A stretch of 64,000 bases of DNA. Origin: Acidimicrobiales bacterium (GTDB lineage: Bacteria > Actinomycetota > Acidimicrobiia > Acidimicrobiales > Poriferisodalaceae). Below, piece after piece: positions 27,181 through 35,990 of this stretch; within the stretch, counting starts at the first letter, position 1; every line of letters begins with the position of its first letter. The translations under genes were made by a program, and so were the position numbers. The notes under the pieces were generated by a model. That model did no database searches. It had not been told where the DNA came from and saw only the letters and a program-made list of their open reading frames with translations. Location of the stretch: positions 124,001-188,000 of the forward strand of contig JAAZYR010000004.1 of the NCBI GenBank assembly GCA_014239555.1, written 5' to 3'.

Positions 27181-28050
27181 TTAGCTGTGCAAGAGCGCAT
27201 CTAACGCATCAACAGCGAGTCGGGTCGGCGCTTCGAGCGGTCCGAAATGACCGAGGTCTGGATAGCTGATGGTCTTCACGTTCGCTAGTACCTCAGCTGC
27301 CGGGGCGCCGAGATTGCCGTACCCCTGGTCCATTCCTTTGCCTAAGACGATCTTTGCTTCACAGCCAGCGATCCGGTCGTTAGTAGAAACTCGCTCGCCA
27401 TCATACGTCTGGGCTTCGTCTTCTCTTCGGCAGCGAAGGCGCACAGTTCCGTCTTCGAGGTCCTCGAAGGCATGGGTAACGTAGCTGTGGAGCGCGTCCG
27501 CTCTGCACTGCGAAAATGGTGGACGAGTCGTGAATCTCTCGAATACCTCAGCTCGAGATTCGAACACTTCGCGCCGTTTTCGGGCACCAGCGATTAATGG
27601 GTTCTCTCCTGGTGGAAAAGCCTCGCCAGGCCTCCACATAACGGGCTCGTATCCATACATTCGCCGGATTAAGCCAGGCCGCAACGCATCAGCAAGTAAA
27701 AGGGTTGCCGCTCCTATCGAATGCCCAACACAATCAAGCTCACCAGAACCAATACCCAAGTGATCCGCAACCATCAGCAGGTCATCGGCCAAGCTCGTCC
27801 ACTCATAATCACCATTAGCTGGTTGGGTACTCCATCCATGTGCCCGTAGGTCGGGGCCCCACACAGAGAAATGAGTCAACAGTGGCTCGACAAATGGCCC
27901 GTAGGTACGGGCATTGAAACCGGTCGCATGTACGAAGAGGAGCGGCGGGCCTTGCCCGCCAAGGTTATGGAGCGCTATCTCACCTCCCCCAGAAGAAGCC
28001 AACATCTCGGGCTCATGAATTCTGTTCGTACTCGATCCGTTTGCAGTCAC
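27181..28050 (-). CDS. Alpha/beta-fold hydrolase
   Basis: A 289-residue hydrolase. The oxyanion segment is LLFVHATGFNARTYGPFVEP, the nucleophile elbow is CVGHSIGAATLLLAD (serine), the acid is probably in the KIVLGKGMDQGYG region and the histidine is in ISYPDLGHFGPLEAP. HATGF is seen in the carboxylesterase/haloperoxidase-like group. Substrate unknown. Start is GTG at 28050 with no strong ribosome-binding site. Confidence 0.8.
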   Translation of the reverse strand: MTANGSSTNRIHEPEMLASSGGGEIALHNLGGQGPPLLFVHATGFNARTYGPFVEPLLTHFSVWGPDLRAHGWSTQPANGDYEWTSLADDLLMVADHLGIGSGELDCVGHSIGAATLLLADALRPGLIRRMYGYEPVMWRPGEAFPPGENPLIAGARKRREVFESRAEVFERFTTRPPFSQCRADALHSYVTHAFEDLEDGTVRLRCRREDEAQTYDGERVSTNDRIAGCEAKIVLGKGMDQGYGNLGAPAAEVLANVKTISYPDLGHFGPLEAPTRLAVDALDALLHS

Positions 28051-28266
28051 GAGGTGGACCCTAGAGCAAAATAGAGCGAACTCTCTCTTGAACAGAGCGC
28101 ACCAATTCAGCGTTCAACGGAGTGACTCTGTCCTTCACCCCAGAGGTCACCTAGCAGTTGTGATCTCGGTACATTCCGTTGCAGGCCTCGACAAGACTTT
28201 GGTGTTCTAGGGCGCTACCGATAACACCGCTCCAAAAAATTTCGTAACCTAAGGGTTGCAAACGTA

Positions 28267-28285
28267 CTTCTCGCGTGTCGAGAAG
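28267..28285 (+). promoter_or_regulatory. Perfect 7-bp hairpin in the leader of the D-aminoacylase gene
   Basis: CTTCTCG-CGTGT-CGAGAAG can form a perfect 7-bp stem with a 5-base loop, 25 bases upstream of the ATG at 28311 and just 5' of the AGGGG ribosome-binding site. No U-run follows, so it is not a terminator. It could be an operator dyad or an mRNA structure; no regulator is known for it. Confidence 0.35.
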
Positions 28286-28310
28286 GTCGCGCAAAGCTCA
28301 AGGGGATGCT

Positions 28311-29999
28311 ATGCACTACGACCTAATTATTCGAAACGGGCTCATCGTAGATGGAACTGGCGAAGAAGCCTATGGAGGCGACATAGCCATTTCTGATGGA
28401 TTTATCGTCGAAGTAGGAGATGTTTCGGGAGTCGCTGACAGAGAAATCGACGCTGGCGGACAACTCGTCACCCCCGGTTTCGTCGATATACACACCCATT
28501 TCGATGGACAGGTCTGCTGGGATAAAGAGGTAACGCCGTCCTCTTGGCATGGAGTTACAACAATCGTCATGGGAAATTGTGGGGTTGGGTTCGCTCCAGT
28601 CAAGCCAGGTACCGAGAATCAATTAGTAGAGCTAATGGAGAGCGTGGAGGATATCCCTGGAACCGCCCTGCATGAGGGCATTCCATGGGGTTGGGAGACC
28701 TTTGCCGAATATCTCGACGTCATCGATACCCCATATTCAATTGACATCGCGGCCCAAGCCCCACATGTCGCTATTCGCCACTTCGTGATGGAAGATCGAT
28801 GCTACGACGACGCCACCGCAGAGGACATGCAAGAGATGAGCCGAATTACGAAAGAGGCGCTTGAGGCTGGCGCTGTGGGATTCAGCACAAGCCGCTTCTA
28901 CGGACATCGAGATAAGGCAGGAAATCTCGTTCCAGGAACTAACGCAACCAGCGATGAAATGGTCGCAATCGCCGACGCGTTTACTCACGTTGACCACGGA
29001 TCAATCGAGATCATTTCGGACCATCTACAGAACGATGACGAATTGGAGTGGATAGAGCACGTGGCCAGAATTACCGGGAGACCTCTTACAACACTCGTTA
29101 CCCCTGACGCAGGCGAGGGCATCTGGGAACTTGCATCGCGCCTCCGAGGGGAAGGTATAGAAATTAGACCGCAGGCCGGTGCGCGTCTCGCATCCGTCTT
29201 GATGACCCTTGAGGGAACCGTCAACCCAATGCGACAGTTCCCTTCCTATGACTCCATCAAGAACTTACCCGTCGCCGAACAACGGCAAATCTTGAAGACT
29301 GCGGAGTTTCGGACAAGAGTGATCGCTGATGAACCTAAAGTCGCTCGCGATAACGACACCAACAAAATGATTTCTTCTTGGGCTCGAATGTTTGTACTTC
29401 CCGAGGACCTTTCCTACGAACCGGGGTATGAAGAGTCCCTAGAAGGGGTGGCCAAAAGTCAGGGAATTTCTGTTCGGGAAGCTTTGATGGACGCCATGGC
29501 CGACGGCCGACCCATTCTGTACCTCTTCGGCAACTACGACTACACAGTCCAACCTCAATTTGATTTTATTGCCCGAAAAGAATCAGTTTTCGGTCTTTCA
29601 GACGGCGGGGCCCACGTGGGAGTTTTATGTGACGCGAGCGTGCCCACCTACATGCTTGCCTACGGAACTCGCGACCGAACCAAAGGGCCACAACTGCCTC
29701 TTGAGTTCGTTGTACACAAAATGACGCAAGACACGGCATTGGTGTACGGGTTTAGCGACAGAGGAGTCATTGGAAAGGGATACAAGGCCGATATCAACAT
29801 CATTGATTACGCGAAACTCCGTCTTCATGATCCAGAAATGATGTTCGACCTGCCCGCCGGCGGCAAGCGACTGGTTCAAAAAGCGGATGGGTACACCGCT
29901 ACTATTTGCAGCGGAGTCGTGACGTATGAGAACGGTTTACACACAGGAGAAATGCCCGGACGGCTAGTTCGCGGGGGCCAAAAAGTAGCCAATGCCTAG
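28311..29999 (+). CDS. N-acyl-D-amino-acid deacylase (amidohydrolase superfamily)
   Basis: A 562-residue zinc amidohydrolase. It begins YDLIIRNGLIVDGTGEEAYG, has the metal motif TPGFVDIHTHFDGQVCWD, TIVMGNCGVGFAPVKPG (a D-aminoacylase signature), and a late catalytic aspartate in SVFGLSDGGAHVGV. It ends with the beta-domain DINIIDYAKLRLHDPEM. The family removes acyl groups from N-acyl-D-amino acids or related amides. The ATG at 28311 has AGGGG eight bases upstream. The 311 bases before it contain only a hairpin. Confidence 0.85.
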   Translation: MHYDLIIRNGLIVDGTGEEAYGGDIAISDGFIVEVGDVSGVADREIDAGGQLVTPGFVDIHTHFDGQVCWDKEVTPSSWHGVTTIVMGNCGVGFAPVKPGTENQLVELMESVEDIPGTALHEGIPWGWETFAEYLDVIDTPYSIDIAAQAPHVAIRHFVMEDRCYDDATAEDMQEMSRITKEALEAGAVGFSTSRFYGHRDKAGNLVPGTNATSDEMVAIADAFTHVDHGSIEIISDHLQNDDELEWIEHVARITGRPLTTLVTPDAGEGIWELASRLRGEGIEIRPQAGARLASVLMTLEGTVNPMRQFPSYDSIKNLPVAEQRQILKTAEFRTRVIADEPKVARDNDTNKMISSWARMFVLPEDLSYEPGYEESLEGVAKSQGISVREALMDAMADGRPILYLFGNYDYTVQPQFDFIARKESVFGLSDGGAHVGVLCDASVPTYMLAYGTRDRTKGPQLPLEFVVHKMTQDTALVYGFSDRGVIGKGYKADINIIDYAKLRLHDPEMMFDLPAGGKRLVQKADGYTATICSGVVTYENGLHTGEMPGRLVRGGQKVANA

Positions 30000-30326
30000 T
30001 CGCTGAAGATCCCCTTTTAATTTGTCTCCTGCTGTAGAACCAATTCATTTCTCCGAGGTTCGCATAATTATTGATGTACCCCATCGCCACTTCGGCCACA
30101 TACGTCCGGCCGCACCTGCCTACATTGTCACCCTGCCCTTGACCGAGTTACCGGAAGAGGTCAAACACCCACGACACTGGTAGTAGCTCGGATTTGATAC
30201 GTACAACCTCTGAGTAGCCTGATTTCTCCCGTTTCGCGAACAGCGACCGGTCGCTCCTTGCGGGCGGCCTTTCGTGGTTTTGGAGTTGCTAGGGTCTCCC
30301 TTCACGATCAACAAGGAGAAACACAG
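30000..30326. other. Intergenic region with a 14-bp perfect palindrome
   Basis: About 327 bases with no supported gene. It holds a 6-base inverted repeat TTGACC ... GGTCAA (30139-30164) and, at 30242-30255, the perfect palindrome AGCGACCGGTCGCT, 72 bases before the next start codon. An open frame on the reverse strand crosses this region and the next gene but is best read as a shadow. The palindrome is annotated separately. Confidence 0.5.
30242..30255. promoter_or_regulatory. 14-bp perfect palindrome, candidate operator
   Basis: AGCGACC-GGTCGCT is perfectly self-complementary over 14 bases. It sits in the longest gap before a small DUF3303-like gene, where a dimeric repressor could bind. 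No regulator gene is adjacent. Confidence 0.35.
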
Positions 30327-30617
30327 ATGGCGTTGTATATGGTTCATTGGAGTCTCAACTCCGACACTAAAATGGATGCAGCAGCCAATTTCGGCCCGAT
30401 GACTGTGGAGGACGATGACGCTGATAGTGGCGACGTCGACATGATCGGTCGCTGGCACGATTTCGCTGGAGAGCAAGGTTGGGCAATTTGTGATTCGCCT
30501 ACGGTCACAGACCTTCAGGCTTGGCTGTTTAACTGGGGCACACTCATTAGCTCCACGATTACTCCGGTGCAAAATGACTCCGAAGTTCGGGCGATGTTTC
30601 AAGCCAAATTGGGCTGA
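30327..30617 (+). CDS. DUF3303-like small protein
   Basis: A 96-residue protein resembling the DUF3303 family of small alpha/beta (ferredoxin-like) proteins: MALYMVHWSLNSDTK at the start, IGRWHDFAGEQGWAICDS in the middle and LFNWGTLISSTITPVQND near the end. No enzymatic function is established for this family. The ATG at 30327 follows AAGGAG. An intrinsic terminator directly downstream (30634-30676) indicates a single-gene transcript with its own promoter, probably near the palindrome at 30242. Confidence 0.7.
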   Translation: MALYMVHWSLNSDTKMDAAANFGPMTVEDDDADSGDVDMIGRWHDFAGEQGWAICDSPTVTDLQAWLFNWGTLISSTITPVQNDSEVRAMFQAKLG

Positions 30618-30633
30618 CAAGGCCTTGATCTGA

Positions 30634-30676
30634 TGACAAAGGCCGTCCCTTTGGTGGCGGTCATTTGTCATTTTTA
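30634..30676 (+). terminator. Intrinsic terminator after the DUF3303-like gene
   Basis: TGACAAA at 30634-30640 pairs with TTTGTCA at 30664-30670; the next five bases GGCCG can pair with CGGTC with one bulged base, giving a stem of about 12 bp closed by a short loop. It is followed by TTTTT (30671-30675). This is the clearest factor-independent terminator seen in the window. Confidence 0.75.
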
Positions 30677-30762
30677 GGTGGTGTGAGTGCGAAACCGGCT
30701 CGCACGTTTAATGAATTAATGGCATAAAATGAACTTGCGTATCGGCCGAGATAAGAAGGAAT

Positions 30763-31497
30763 GTGCTCTTGAGCAGCGACGATTACGACATTGAATTCTT
30801 TTGGGATCCCATTTGCCCTTTTGCATGGGTTACCTCTCGATGGGTAGAAAAAGTGGCCGAGCAGACGAGCTATTCAGTTGACTGGCGATTTATCTCACTG
30901 AGGATTCTCAACAGGGACAAGAACTATGAAACAGATTTTCCCGCCGGTTACGAACAGGGACACACGTCAGGGCTCAGATTCCTGAGGGCTGCAGCAAAAG
31001 TTCGGGCGGAGGAAGGGCGAGGCGCTATGGCTTCCCTCTACAGCGCGTTCGGCACCCATTACTGGGACCTTGACCAACAGCCAGGATTACGCAAACAGCT
31101 CGGCACCGTGGAACATACTGAACGGTGCCTCGAGACCGCTGGGCTGCCAACCCATTACGCCTCCGCAGTCGATGACCAGCAGTGGGACAGCGTCATCGAG
31201 ACAGAGACCGAAGTTGCTCTTTCCCGCACTGGTCGAGATGTGGGAACACCAATCATTTCGTTTCAACCGCCCGATGGTTTGTCCTTTTTCGGACCGGTCA
31301 TTTCACGCGTCCCCAGCGACGAGCAGGCTGTGCCTCTCTGGAACGCTGTTATCGAACTCGCCAGCTTCCCAGGTTTCGCCGAAATGAAACGCTCGTTGCG
31401 TGAGCCACCTCAAATCAATGTGCTCGGCACCCTTGAATCTGATCCACTCATGGAAGATTGGGAGGCGGGTTCACGCAAGGATCACAAACCCAGTTAG
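30763..31497 (+). CDS. DsbA-like oxidoreductase, relative of mycothiol-dependent nitroreductase Rv2466c, single active-site cysteine
   Basis: A 244-residue thioredoxin-fold protein with an inserted helical domain. It follows the Rv2466c (mycothiol-dependent nitroreductase) pattern: FFWDPICPFAWVTSRW at the active site, ISLRILNRDKNYET after it, and the C-terminal VGTPIISF ... FFGPVISRVPSDEQAVPLW with a cis-proline. The usual CPWC is changed to CPFA, so only one active-site cysteine remains and a monothiol reaction with mycothiol would be needed. Mycothione reductase is encoded at 52384. Start GTG 30763 with AAGGA just upstream. It overlaps the convergent crotonase by four bases at the 3' ends. 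Confidence 0.8.
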   Translation: MLLSSDDYDIEFFWDPICPFAWVTSRWVEKVAEQTSYSVDWRFISLRILNRDKNYETDFPAGYEQGHTSGLRFLRAAAKVRAEEGRGAMASLYSAFGTHYWDLDQQPGLRKQLGTVEHTERCLETAGLPTHYASAVDDQQWDSVIETETEVALSRTGRDVGTPIISFQPPDGLSFFGPVISRVPSDEQAVPLWNAVIELASFPGFAEMKRSLREPPQINVLGTLESDPLMEDWEAGSRKDHKPS

Positions 31498-32282
31498 CGT
31501 CCAGTGAACTTTGGTTCCCGTTTTTCTTTGAAAGCTAAGAGACCCTCTTGAAAATCCTCTGAAGCGAGCGCTTTGGACTGTCCCCAACTCTCCAACAGTG
31601 CCGCCTCAAAACTATCTCCCTGCATTCCCTTGAACACCGCCTGTTTGGTCATCGCGTGATGAGCAGTCGGACCGGCAGCCAAACGATGCGCAAGTTCCAT
31701 GGTTCGAGCTAACACTTCATCGGGGTCAACGACGTGATTAATCATGCCCGCCTGGAGTGCAACGCTGACCGGAATTTCTTCGGCTTCGTACAACCACTCG
31801 AGGGCTCGGCTATAACCGACGAGTCGAGGAAGAGTCCATGTGATCAGGTCATCAGGATGGATGGCCCTTTTCATCCAAATCGGTAAGAGCTTTGCCGTAG
31901 ATGAACAGATCCGGATATCAAAGAGAAGAGCCAGACCCAATCCACCCCCCGCAGCTAATCCATTGAGAGCGCAAATCGTTGGCTTAGGCATCTCGAGAAG
32001 GTCAGTGCACCATCCAAACATCGGCTCATGAGATCGGATCGGCCAACCTCTACGATCTTTCGCCGTGAGGTCTGCTCCGGAACAAAATGCTCGTCCGGCC
32101 CCAGTCATCACGAATACGCGAGCTTCGTCGTCAGAGGAGACCTCGTACAAAAGTCGATGAATGTCTTGTCTCATTTGACCATCAAAGGCATTAAGTCTCT
32201 CAGGGCGATTCAAAGTACAGACAACGATGCCGCCATCCTGAACTTCGACCTCAACCCCGGTGTAACCGTCGTATCGAGTCAT
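31494..32282 (-). CDS. Enoyl-CoA hydratase/isomerase (crotonase) family protein
   Basis: A 262-residue crotonase. The two oxyanion-hole blocks are TGAGRAFCSGADLTAKDRR and ALNGLAAGGGLGLALLFDI, and the C-terminus ends AFKEKREPKFTGR. The stretch after the second block (CSSTAKLLPIWMKRAIHPDD) lacks the common PEVxLG pattern, so the reaction may not be simple hydration. It is divergent from the PNPOx-family gene at 32306, only 23 bases apart. The shared promoter space is very short. Confidence 0.8.
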   Translation of the reverse strand: MTRYDGYTGVEVEVQDGGIVVCTLNRPERLNAFDGQMRQDIHRLLYEVSSDDEARVFVMTGAGRAFCSGADLTAKDRRGWPIRSHEPMFGWCTDLLEMPKPTICALNGLAAGGGLGLALLFDIRICSSTAKLLPIWMKRAIHPDDLITWTLPRLVGYSRALEWLYEAEEIPVSVALQAGMINHVVDPDEVLARTMELAHRLAAGPTAHHAMTKQAVFKGMQGDSFEAALLESWGQSKALASEDFQEGLLAFKEKREPKFTGR

Positions 32283-32305
32283 GGCTGCAAGCGTAGGGTG
32301 TCACC

Positions 32306-32908
32306 ATGACTGAGATTGCTGGAGAACTGTACGGGACCGGTGCACGCCATCTACAGGACCACTTCGATAGTCGCCGTCTCGCCGATCGACTGAATGAAAT
32401 AACGGTGAGTGAAACCATCGATGAGCGAACTGCTGCATACCTCGAGAAGGCCACCTACTTTTTTTTAGCGACCGTCGACAAAACCGGATTTCCGGACGTG
32501 TCCTACAAGGGAGGCCGACCCGGCTTCGTCAAGGTCATTGACGAACATACCCTGCGCTTCCCCTCATATGACGGCAACGGGATGTTTCGGTCACTCGGCA
32601 ACATCAATGAAACCAACAAAGTGGCTTTGCTGTTCATCCGACAAACCAGCAAGGCCAATCGGATTCGTATACATGGGACAGCGGAGGTCCTTCTTGACCC
32701 ATCCGACATAGCCGATTTTGTGGGTGCTGAAGCGGTCATAGAAATCACGGTTGGCAGGATCTTTCCCAACTGCCCTCGTTACATTCATGACCTGGAATCC
32801 GGGACGCTCTCCGAGTTCGCTCCTAGTGGTTCAACCCTGCCTCCACAGCCAGAGTGGAAAAACTGGGACGAATTCGTTGATGTGCTTCCCCGAGAGCAGC
32901 ATCCATGA
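32306..32908 (+). CDS. Pyridoxamine 5'-phosphate oxidase-family flavin/F420 protein
   Basis: A 200-residue split-beta-barrel protein: FFLATVDKTGFPDVSYKGGR then FVKVIDEHTLRFPSYDGNG and GNINETNKVALLFI, the conserved flavin-binding strands of the PNPOx-like superfamily. NRIRIHGTAEVL completes the barrel. Members bind FMN or F420 and reduce or oxidise small molecules. An AGGGTG site precedes the ATG. Its stop overlaps the start of the downstream LLM gene as ATGA, so the two are translationally coupled and may act together. Confidence 0.75.
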   Translation: MTEIAGELYGTGARHLQDHFDSRRLADRLNEITVSETIDERTAAYLEKATYFFLATVDKTGFPDVSYKGGRPGFVKVIDEHTLRFPSYDGNGMFRSLGNINETNKVALLFIRQTSKANRIRIHGTAEVLLDPSDIADFVGAEAVIEITVGRIFPNCPRYIHDLESGTLSEFAPSGSTLPPQPEWKNWDEFVDVLPREQHP

Positions 32909-33939
32909 AGGTGTACACCACATTTCCCCAAGCGGATCTTCGCGATGTTCCTGAGGCTGTCCACCGGATTGAAGCGGACGGCTATGACGGAATTGTTGCT
33001 CTCGAAAATAAGCATGACCCGTTTATGTCTCTTGCCGTAGCGGCAGTGAACTCTCAGCGTCTTGAACTCGCGACAGGTGTAGCGATCGCGTTTCCGCGGA
33101 GTCCGATGATCGCGGCCAACATTGGTTGGGACCTACAACAAGCAAGCGCGGGGCGTTTTGAACTTGGGCTCGGCAGCCAAGTGCGCGGTCACAACGAACG
33201 GCGATTCAGCGTGAGCTGGTCCGCTCCAGCTCCACGCATGCAGGAATACGTCCAGTCGGTGAGGGCGATCTGGCATACGTGGCAGACAGGTGAAGAACTC
33301 AACTACGAAGGTAACTTTTATCGCTTCAATTTGATGACTCCGAACTTCACCCCAGAACCTTTAACCGTGCCCCAGCCGGCTATCTCCATGGCGGCTGTCG
33401 GACCCGCGATGCTCCGGGCGGCTGGCCGAGTCTGTGATGGAGTTCGGCTTCACGCATTTTGCACCCGCGAATACCTCGAAGGAGCTGTTCTACCGCAGTT
33501 GGTGGCGGGCTTATCGCATGCCGGTAAGGCTCGAGAAGCGTTTCAAATAAGTGGCGGCGGATTTGTTTGCACAGGACCAGACGACGAGTCGGTAATGGCA
33601 ATGATGGACTGGGTTCGTTACCGCATCGGCTTTTATGGAAGCACTAAGGCGTATTGGCCGGTTCTTGCGCAGCATGATCTTCTTGACCTAGGCGAAGAAC
33701 TTAATTACCTCTCGAAAAATGATGGTTGGGGGGAAATGGCTTCTCGGATCAGCGATGACGTGGTGAGACAGTTTGCGGCCGTCGGAAGACACGACGAAAT
33801 AGTTACCGCTATCGAAGAAAGATTCGGCGGTTTGACCGACGCGATTGGAGCTAGCGCGTCTCCCGAACTTCCTGCTGATTTACCGCAAGGAGTTATTGAA
33901 GACATCCAGAGCATCCCGACGCTATATCAAGCTCCATGA
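32905..33939 (+). CDS. LLM-class F420-dependent oxidoreductase (TIGR03617-like)
   Basis: A 344-residue luciferase-like protein. Its opening MKVYTTFPQADLRDVPEAVH, GYDGIVALENKHDPF, RLELATGVAIAFPRSPMIAA and ASAGRFELGLGSQVRGHNERRF match the mycobacterial-type F420-dependent family with the short substrate pocket. It should transfer a hydride between F420H2 and an unknown substrate. The start ATG overlaps the PNPOx-family gene's stop by four bases. Confidence 0.8.
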   Translation: MKVYTTFPQADLRDVPEAVHRIEADGYDGIVALENKHDPFMSLAVAAVNSQRLELATGVAIAFPRSPMIAANIGWDLQQASAGRFELGLGSQVRGHNERRFSVSWSAPAPRMQEYVQSVRAIWHTWQTGEELNYEGNFYRFNLMTPNFTPEPLTVPQPAISMAAVGPAMLRAAGRVCDGVRLHAFCTREYLEGAVLPQLVAGLSHAGKAREAFQISGGGFVCTGPDDESVMAMMDWVRYRIGFYGSTKAYWPVLAQHDLLDLGEELNYLSKNDGWGEMASRISDDVVRQFAAVGRHDEIVTAIEERFGGLTDAIGASASPELPADLPQGVIEDIQSIPTLYQAP

Positions 33940-33954
33940 GCGTCAGCCGTTTAG

Positions 33955-35088
33955 TTATTTCCCAATGGCAGCGTAGGTCGCGGCAATCAGGTTGAAAGCT
34001 CGGGCGTCGCCTACCAAACCTCCAGCCATTTTGTTCATGGCATAAGAAACGGTGATTTTTTCATCGAGGTCCATGACTCCCATGGATCCACCCCATCCGA
34101 ACCAGTAAAGGGTGCGGTCGCTTGGCGTCAGAGGGATCCGTTCATGGTTGATACCGAAACCGGTTCCATACGGCACATTCAGTCCCAGCACTAGGTCTCG
34201 GTCAAAGGTTTGGCGATCCAAAGCGGCCTCTATGGTTTCGGGTTTCATCAATGTGACCCCGTCGATGGTTCCGCCGCAGGCGATCGCTGAGTGCACCCGT
34301 GAAATCGATCGAGCGTTGCCAATTCCTCCACCTGCTGGAATTTCGGCGCTGCGCCATTCATCTGTCTCGGTTTCAGTGCCGTCCAAGCGACAACTGCGAA
34401 AGGTTCTTGCAGCTATCGAGTCGGGGTCGGACTCCACTATCTGATCTATTCCCTCCTGCGGAACGTCTAGTTGAGCCACGCGATATCCCTCAGATAACGG
34501 CAACCCGATGTGAAAATCAGCACCAAGGGGAGCGGTTACTTCGTCTCGAAAGAACGTGCCTATAGTCCGTCCGTCGATGCGGCGCATTAGTTCAGCTTGG
34601 AGGGTTCCTTGAGTTATCGCGTGGTACCCCGGAGCTGTGCCGGGCTCCCACCAAGGTTCCATCCCAGCTAGAAGGTCAGCCATAAGGTCGTGGTCGTAGA
34701 GCTCTTCGGGGGTTACCGGCCTTGGGAATCCTGAACAACCAGTCTGGTGGGTCATGACGTGGCGCACCAGAACAGAATCTTTCCCGTTGCTAGCGAATTC
34801 CGGCCAATATTCGGCAACAGGCTTTTGGAAATCAATTTCTCCTCTATCGGCCAGCATGAGAATGCAAATAGATGCCATCGTCTTCGTCGTCGAGTAGACG
34901 TTGACGATGGTGTCTCTCTCCCAGGGGTCACCGTTGTGGTTACGTTGGCCTGCCCACAAGTCGACTACGTATTGACCGTCAACAGTGACTGCGGCACTTG
35001 CACCGAGTTCTTCGTCCGCCAAAAAGTTTGCTTCGAAAGCATCGCGAACCACCGAAAAACGTTCGTCGCAGTGACCATTGATTTCCAT
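33955..35088 (-). CDS. Serine hydrolase, class C beta-lactamase family
   Basis: About 377 residues. The active-site SxxK motif is YSTTKTMASICILML, and the second motif is probably GYHAITQGTL (YxN-like position). The overall pattern fits esterase EstB / class C beta-lactamase-related proteins of Actinobacteria. There is no signal peptide, so a cytoplasmic esterase or amidase is more likely than a true beta-lactamase. The ATG at 35088 has GGAGAG upstream; a start nine codons earlier (35115) is possible. Confidence 0.8.
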   Translation of the reverse strand: MEINGHCDERFSVVRDAFEANFLADEELGASAAVTVDGQYVVDLWAGQRNHNGDPWERDTIVNVYSTTKTMASICILMLADRGEIDFQKPVAEYWPEFASNGKDSVLVRHVMTHQTGCSGFPRPVTPEELYDHDLMADLLAGMEPWWEPGTAPGYHAITQGTLQAELMRRIDGRTIGTFFRDEVTAPLGADFHIGLPLSEGYRVAQLDVPQEGIDQIVESDPDSIAARTFRSCRLDGTETETDEWRSAEIPAGGGIGNARSISRVHSAIACGGTIDGVTLMKPETIEAALDRQTFDRDLVLGLNVPYGTGFGINHERIPLTPSDRTLYWFGWGGSMGVMDLDEKITVSYAMNKMAGGLVGDARAFNLIAATYAAIGK

Positions 35089-35162
35089 TTCTGCTCTCTC
35101 CATATCGCGGGCCATTGAATCACCGGTGAACTAGACACCGATAGTGGCCTAGAAACGCAAGA

Positions 35163-35948
35163 CTATCGGCCCTGCCATGTCGGCTTTTGGCCTGATTTAG
35201 TTGCGTCGCGAAATGCCTTTGCGTCTTCGGTAGCACCGGCCACTTTACGCATCGTTTCGCCGAAGCGAATGGCTTCAACAAAACCCATTTCTTGCGCTCG
35301 TCGAGCTATTTCTTTCGTTGCTCGAACGGCAAGTGGCGCCGAATTAGTGATCAGTCTCTCCGCTAGCTCGACCGCCTCTGCCATCAGCTCATCGTGCGGT
35401 ACCACCTTCATCACTAGGCCCATTTCTTTGGCCCGTTGCGCATCTACGCGATCACCCAAAAGCAACAACTCCATGGCGTTCTGCCAACCAACACGCGTTG
35501 GCATCCTCACAGCGCCTTGGACTGTCGGTACCCCTAGCTGAACCTCAGGAAATCCGAATTCAGCACGTTCAGACGCAATCACAAAATCACAACTCGCAAC
35601 CATGGTCAACCCGAATCCGATTGCATAGCCGTTGACGGCTGCGATAACAGGTTTGAAGATCTCCTTGCCTGATTCAAGGGAGGTAAAACTCGGGACTTCC
35701 CAAAATGAATGTTCGTCGTTACCTACGGAACTTGCTGGATCTTTTAGGTCCGCCCCCGCACAAAACGCTTTGCCTTTGCCCGTGACTATCGCTACCCAGG
35801 CTTCGTCATCTGTGCGTAACTTTTCCCAAGCAAGGTTGAGTTCTTTACGCAACTGGCCATTCACAGCATTTAAGGCTTCAGGACGATTGTAAGTAACAAC
35901 TGCAACGTGGCCAGTGCGTTCATATGTGACGAAGGGTTCTACGCTCAT
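35163..35948 (-). CDS. Enoyl-CoA hydratase/isomerase (crotonase) family protein
   Basis: A 261-residue crotonase with VTGKGKAFCAGADLKDPASS and AAVNGYAIGFGLTMVASCD as oxyanion blocks, FPEVQLGVPTVQGAVRMP, and the C-terminal SGQKPTWQGR. The glutamate of FPEVQLG matches a catalytic acid. The start at 35948 (MSVEPFV) is the first methionine followed by crotonase sequence; an upstream ATG at 35984 is possible. It lies close downstream of the molybdopterin oxidoreductase on the same strand. Confidence 0.8.
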   Translation of the reverse strand: MSVEPFVTYERTGHVAVVTYNRPEALNAVNGQLRKELNLAWEKLRTDDEAWVAIVTGKGKAFCAGADLKDPASSVGNDEHSFWEVPSFTSLESGKEIFKPVIAAVNGYAIGFGLTMVASCDFVIASERAEFGFPEVQLGVPTVQGAVRMPTRVGWQNAMELLLLGDRVDAQRAKEMGLVMKVVPHDELMAEAVELAERLITNSAPLAVRATKEIARRAQEMGFVEAIRFGETMRKVAGATEDAKAFRDATKSGQKPTWQGR

Positions 35949-35990
35949 GCTGAATGATCTCACGCGCGGCAGATCCCATCTCACGCAAAT

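Noticed and set aside
30120..30671. 183-codon reverse-strand frame over the DUF3303-like gene
   Set aside because: It is antisense to a gene with a good ribosome-binding site and terminator, and its sequence shows no domain; it is a shadow.
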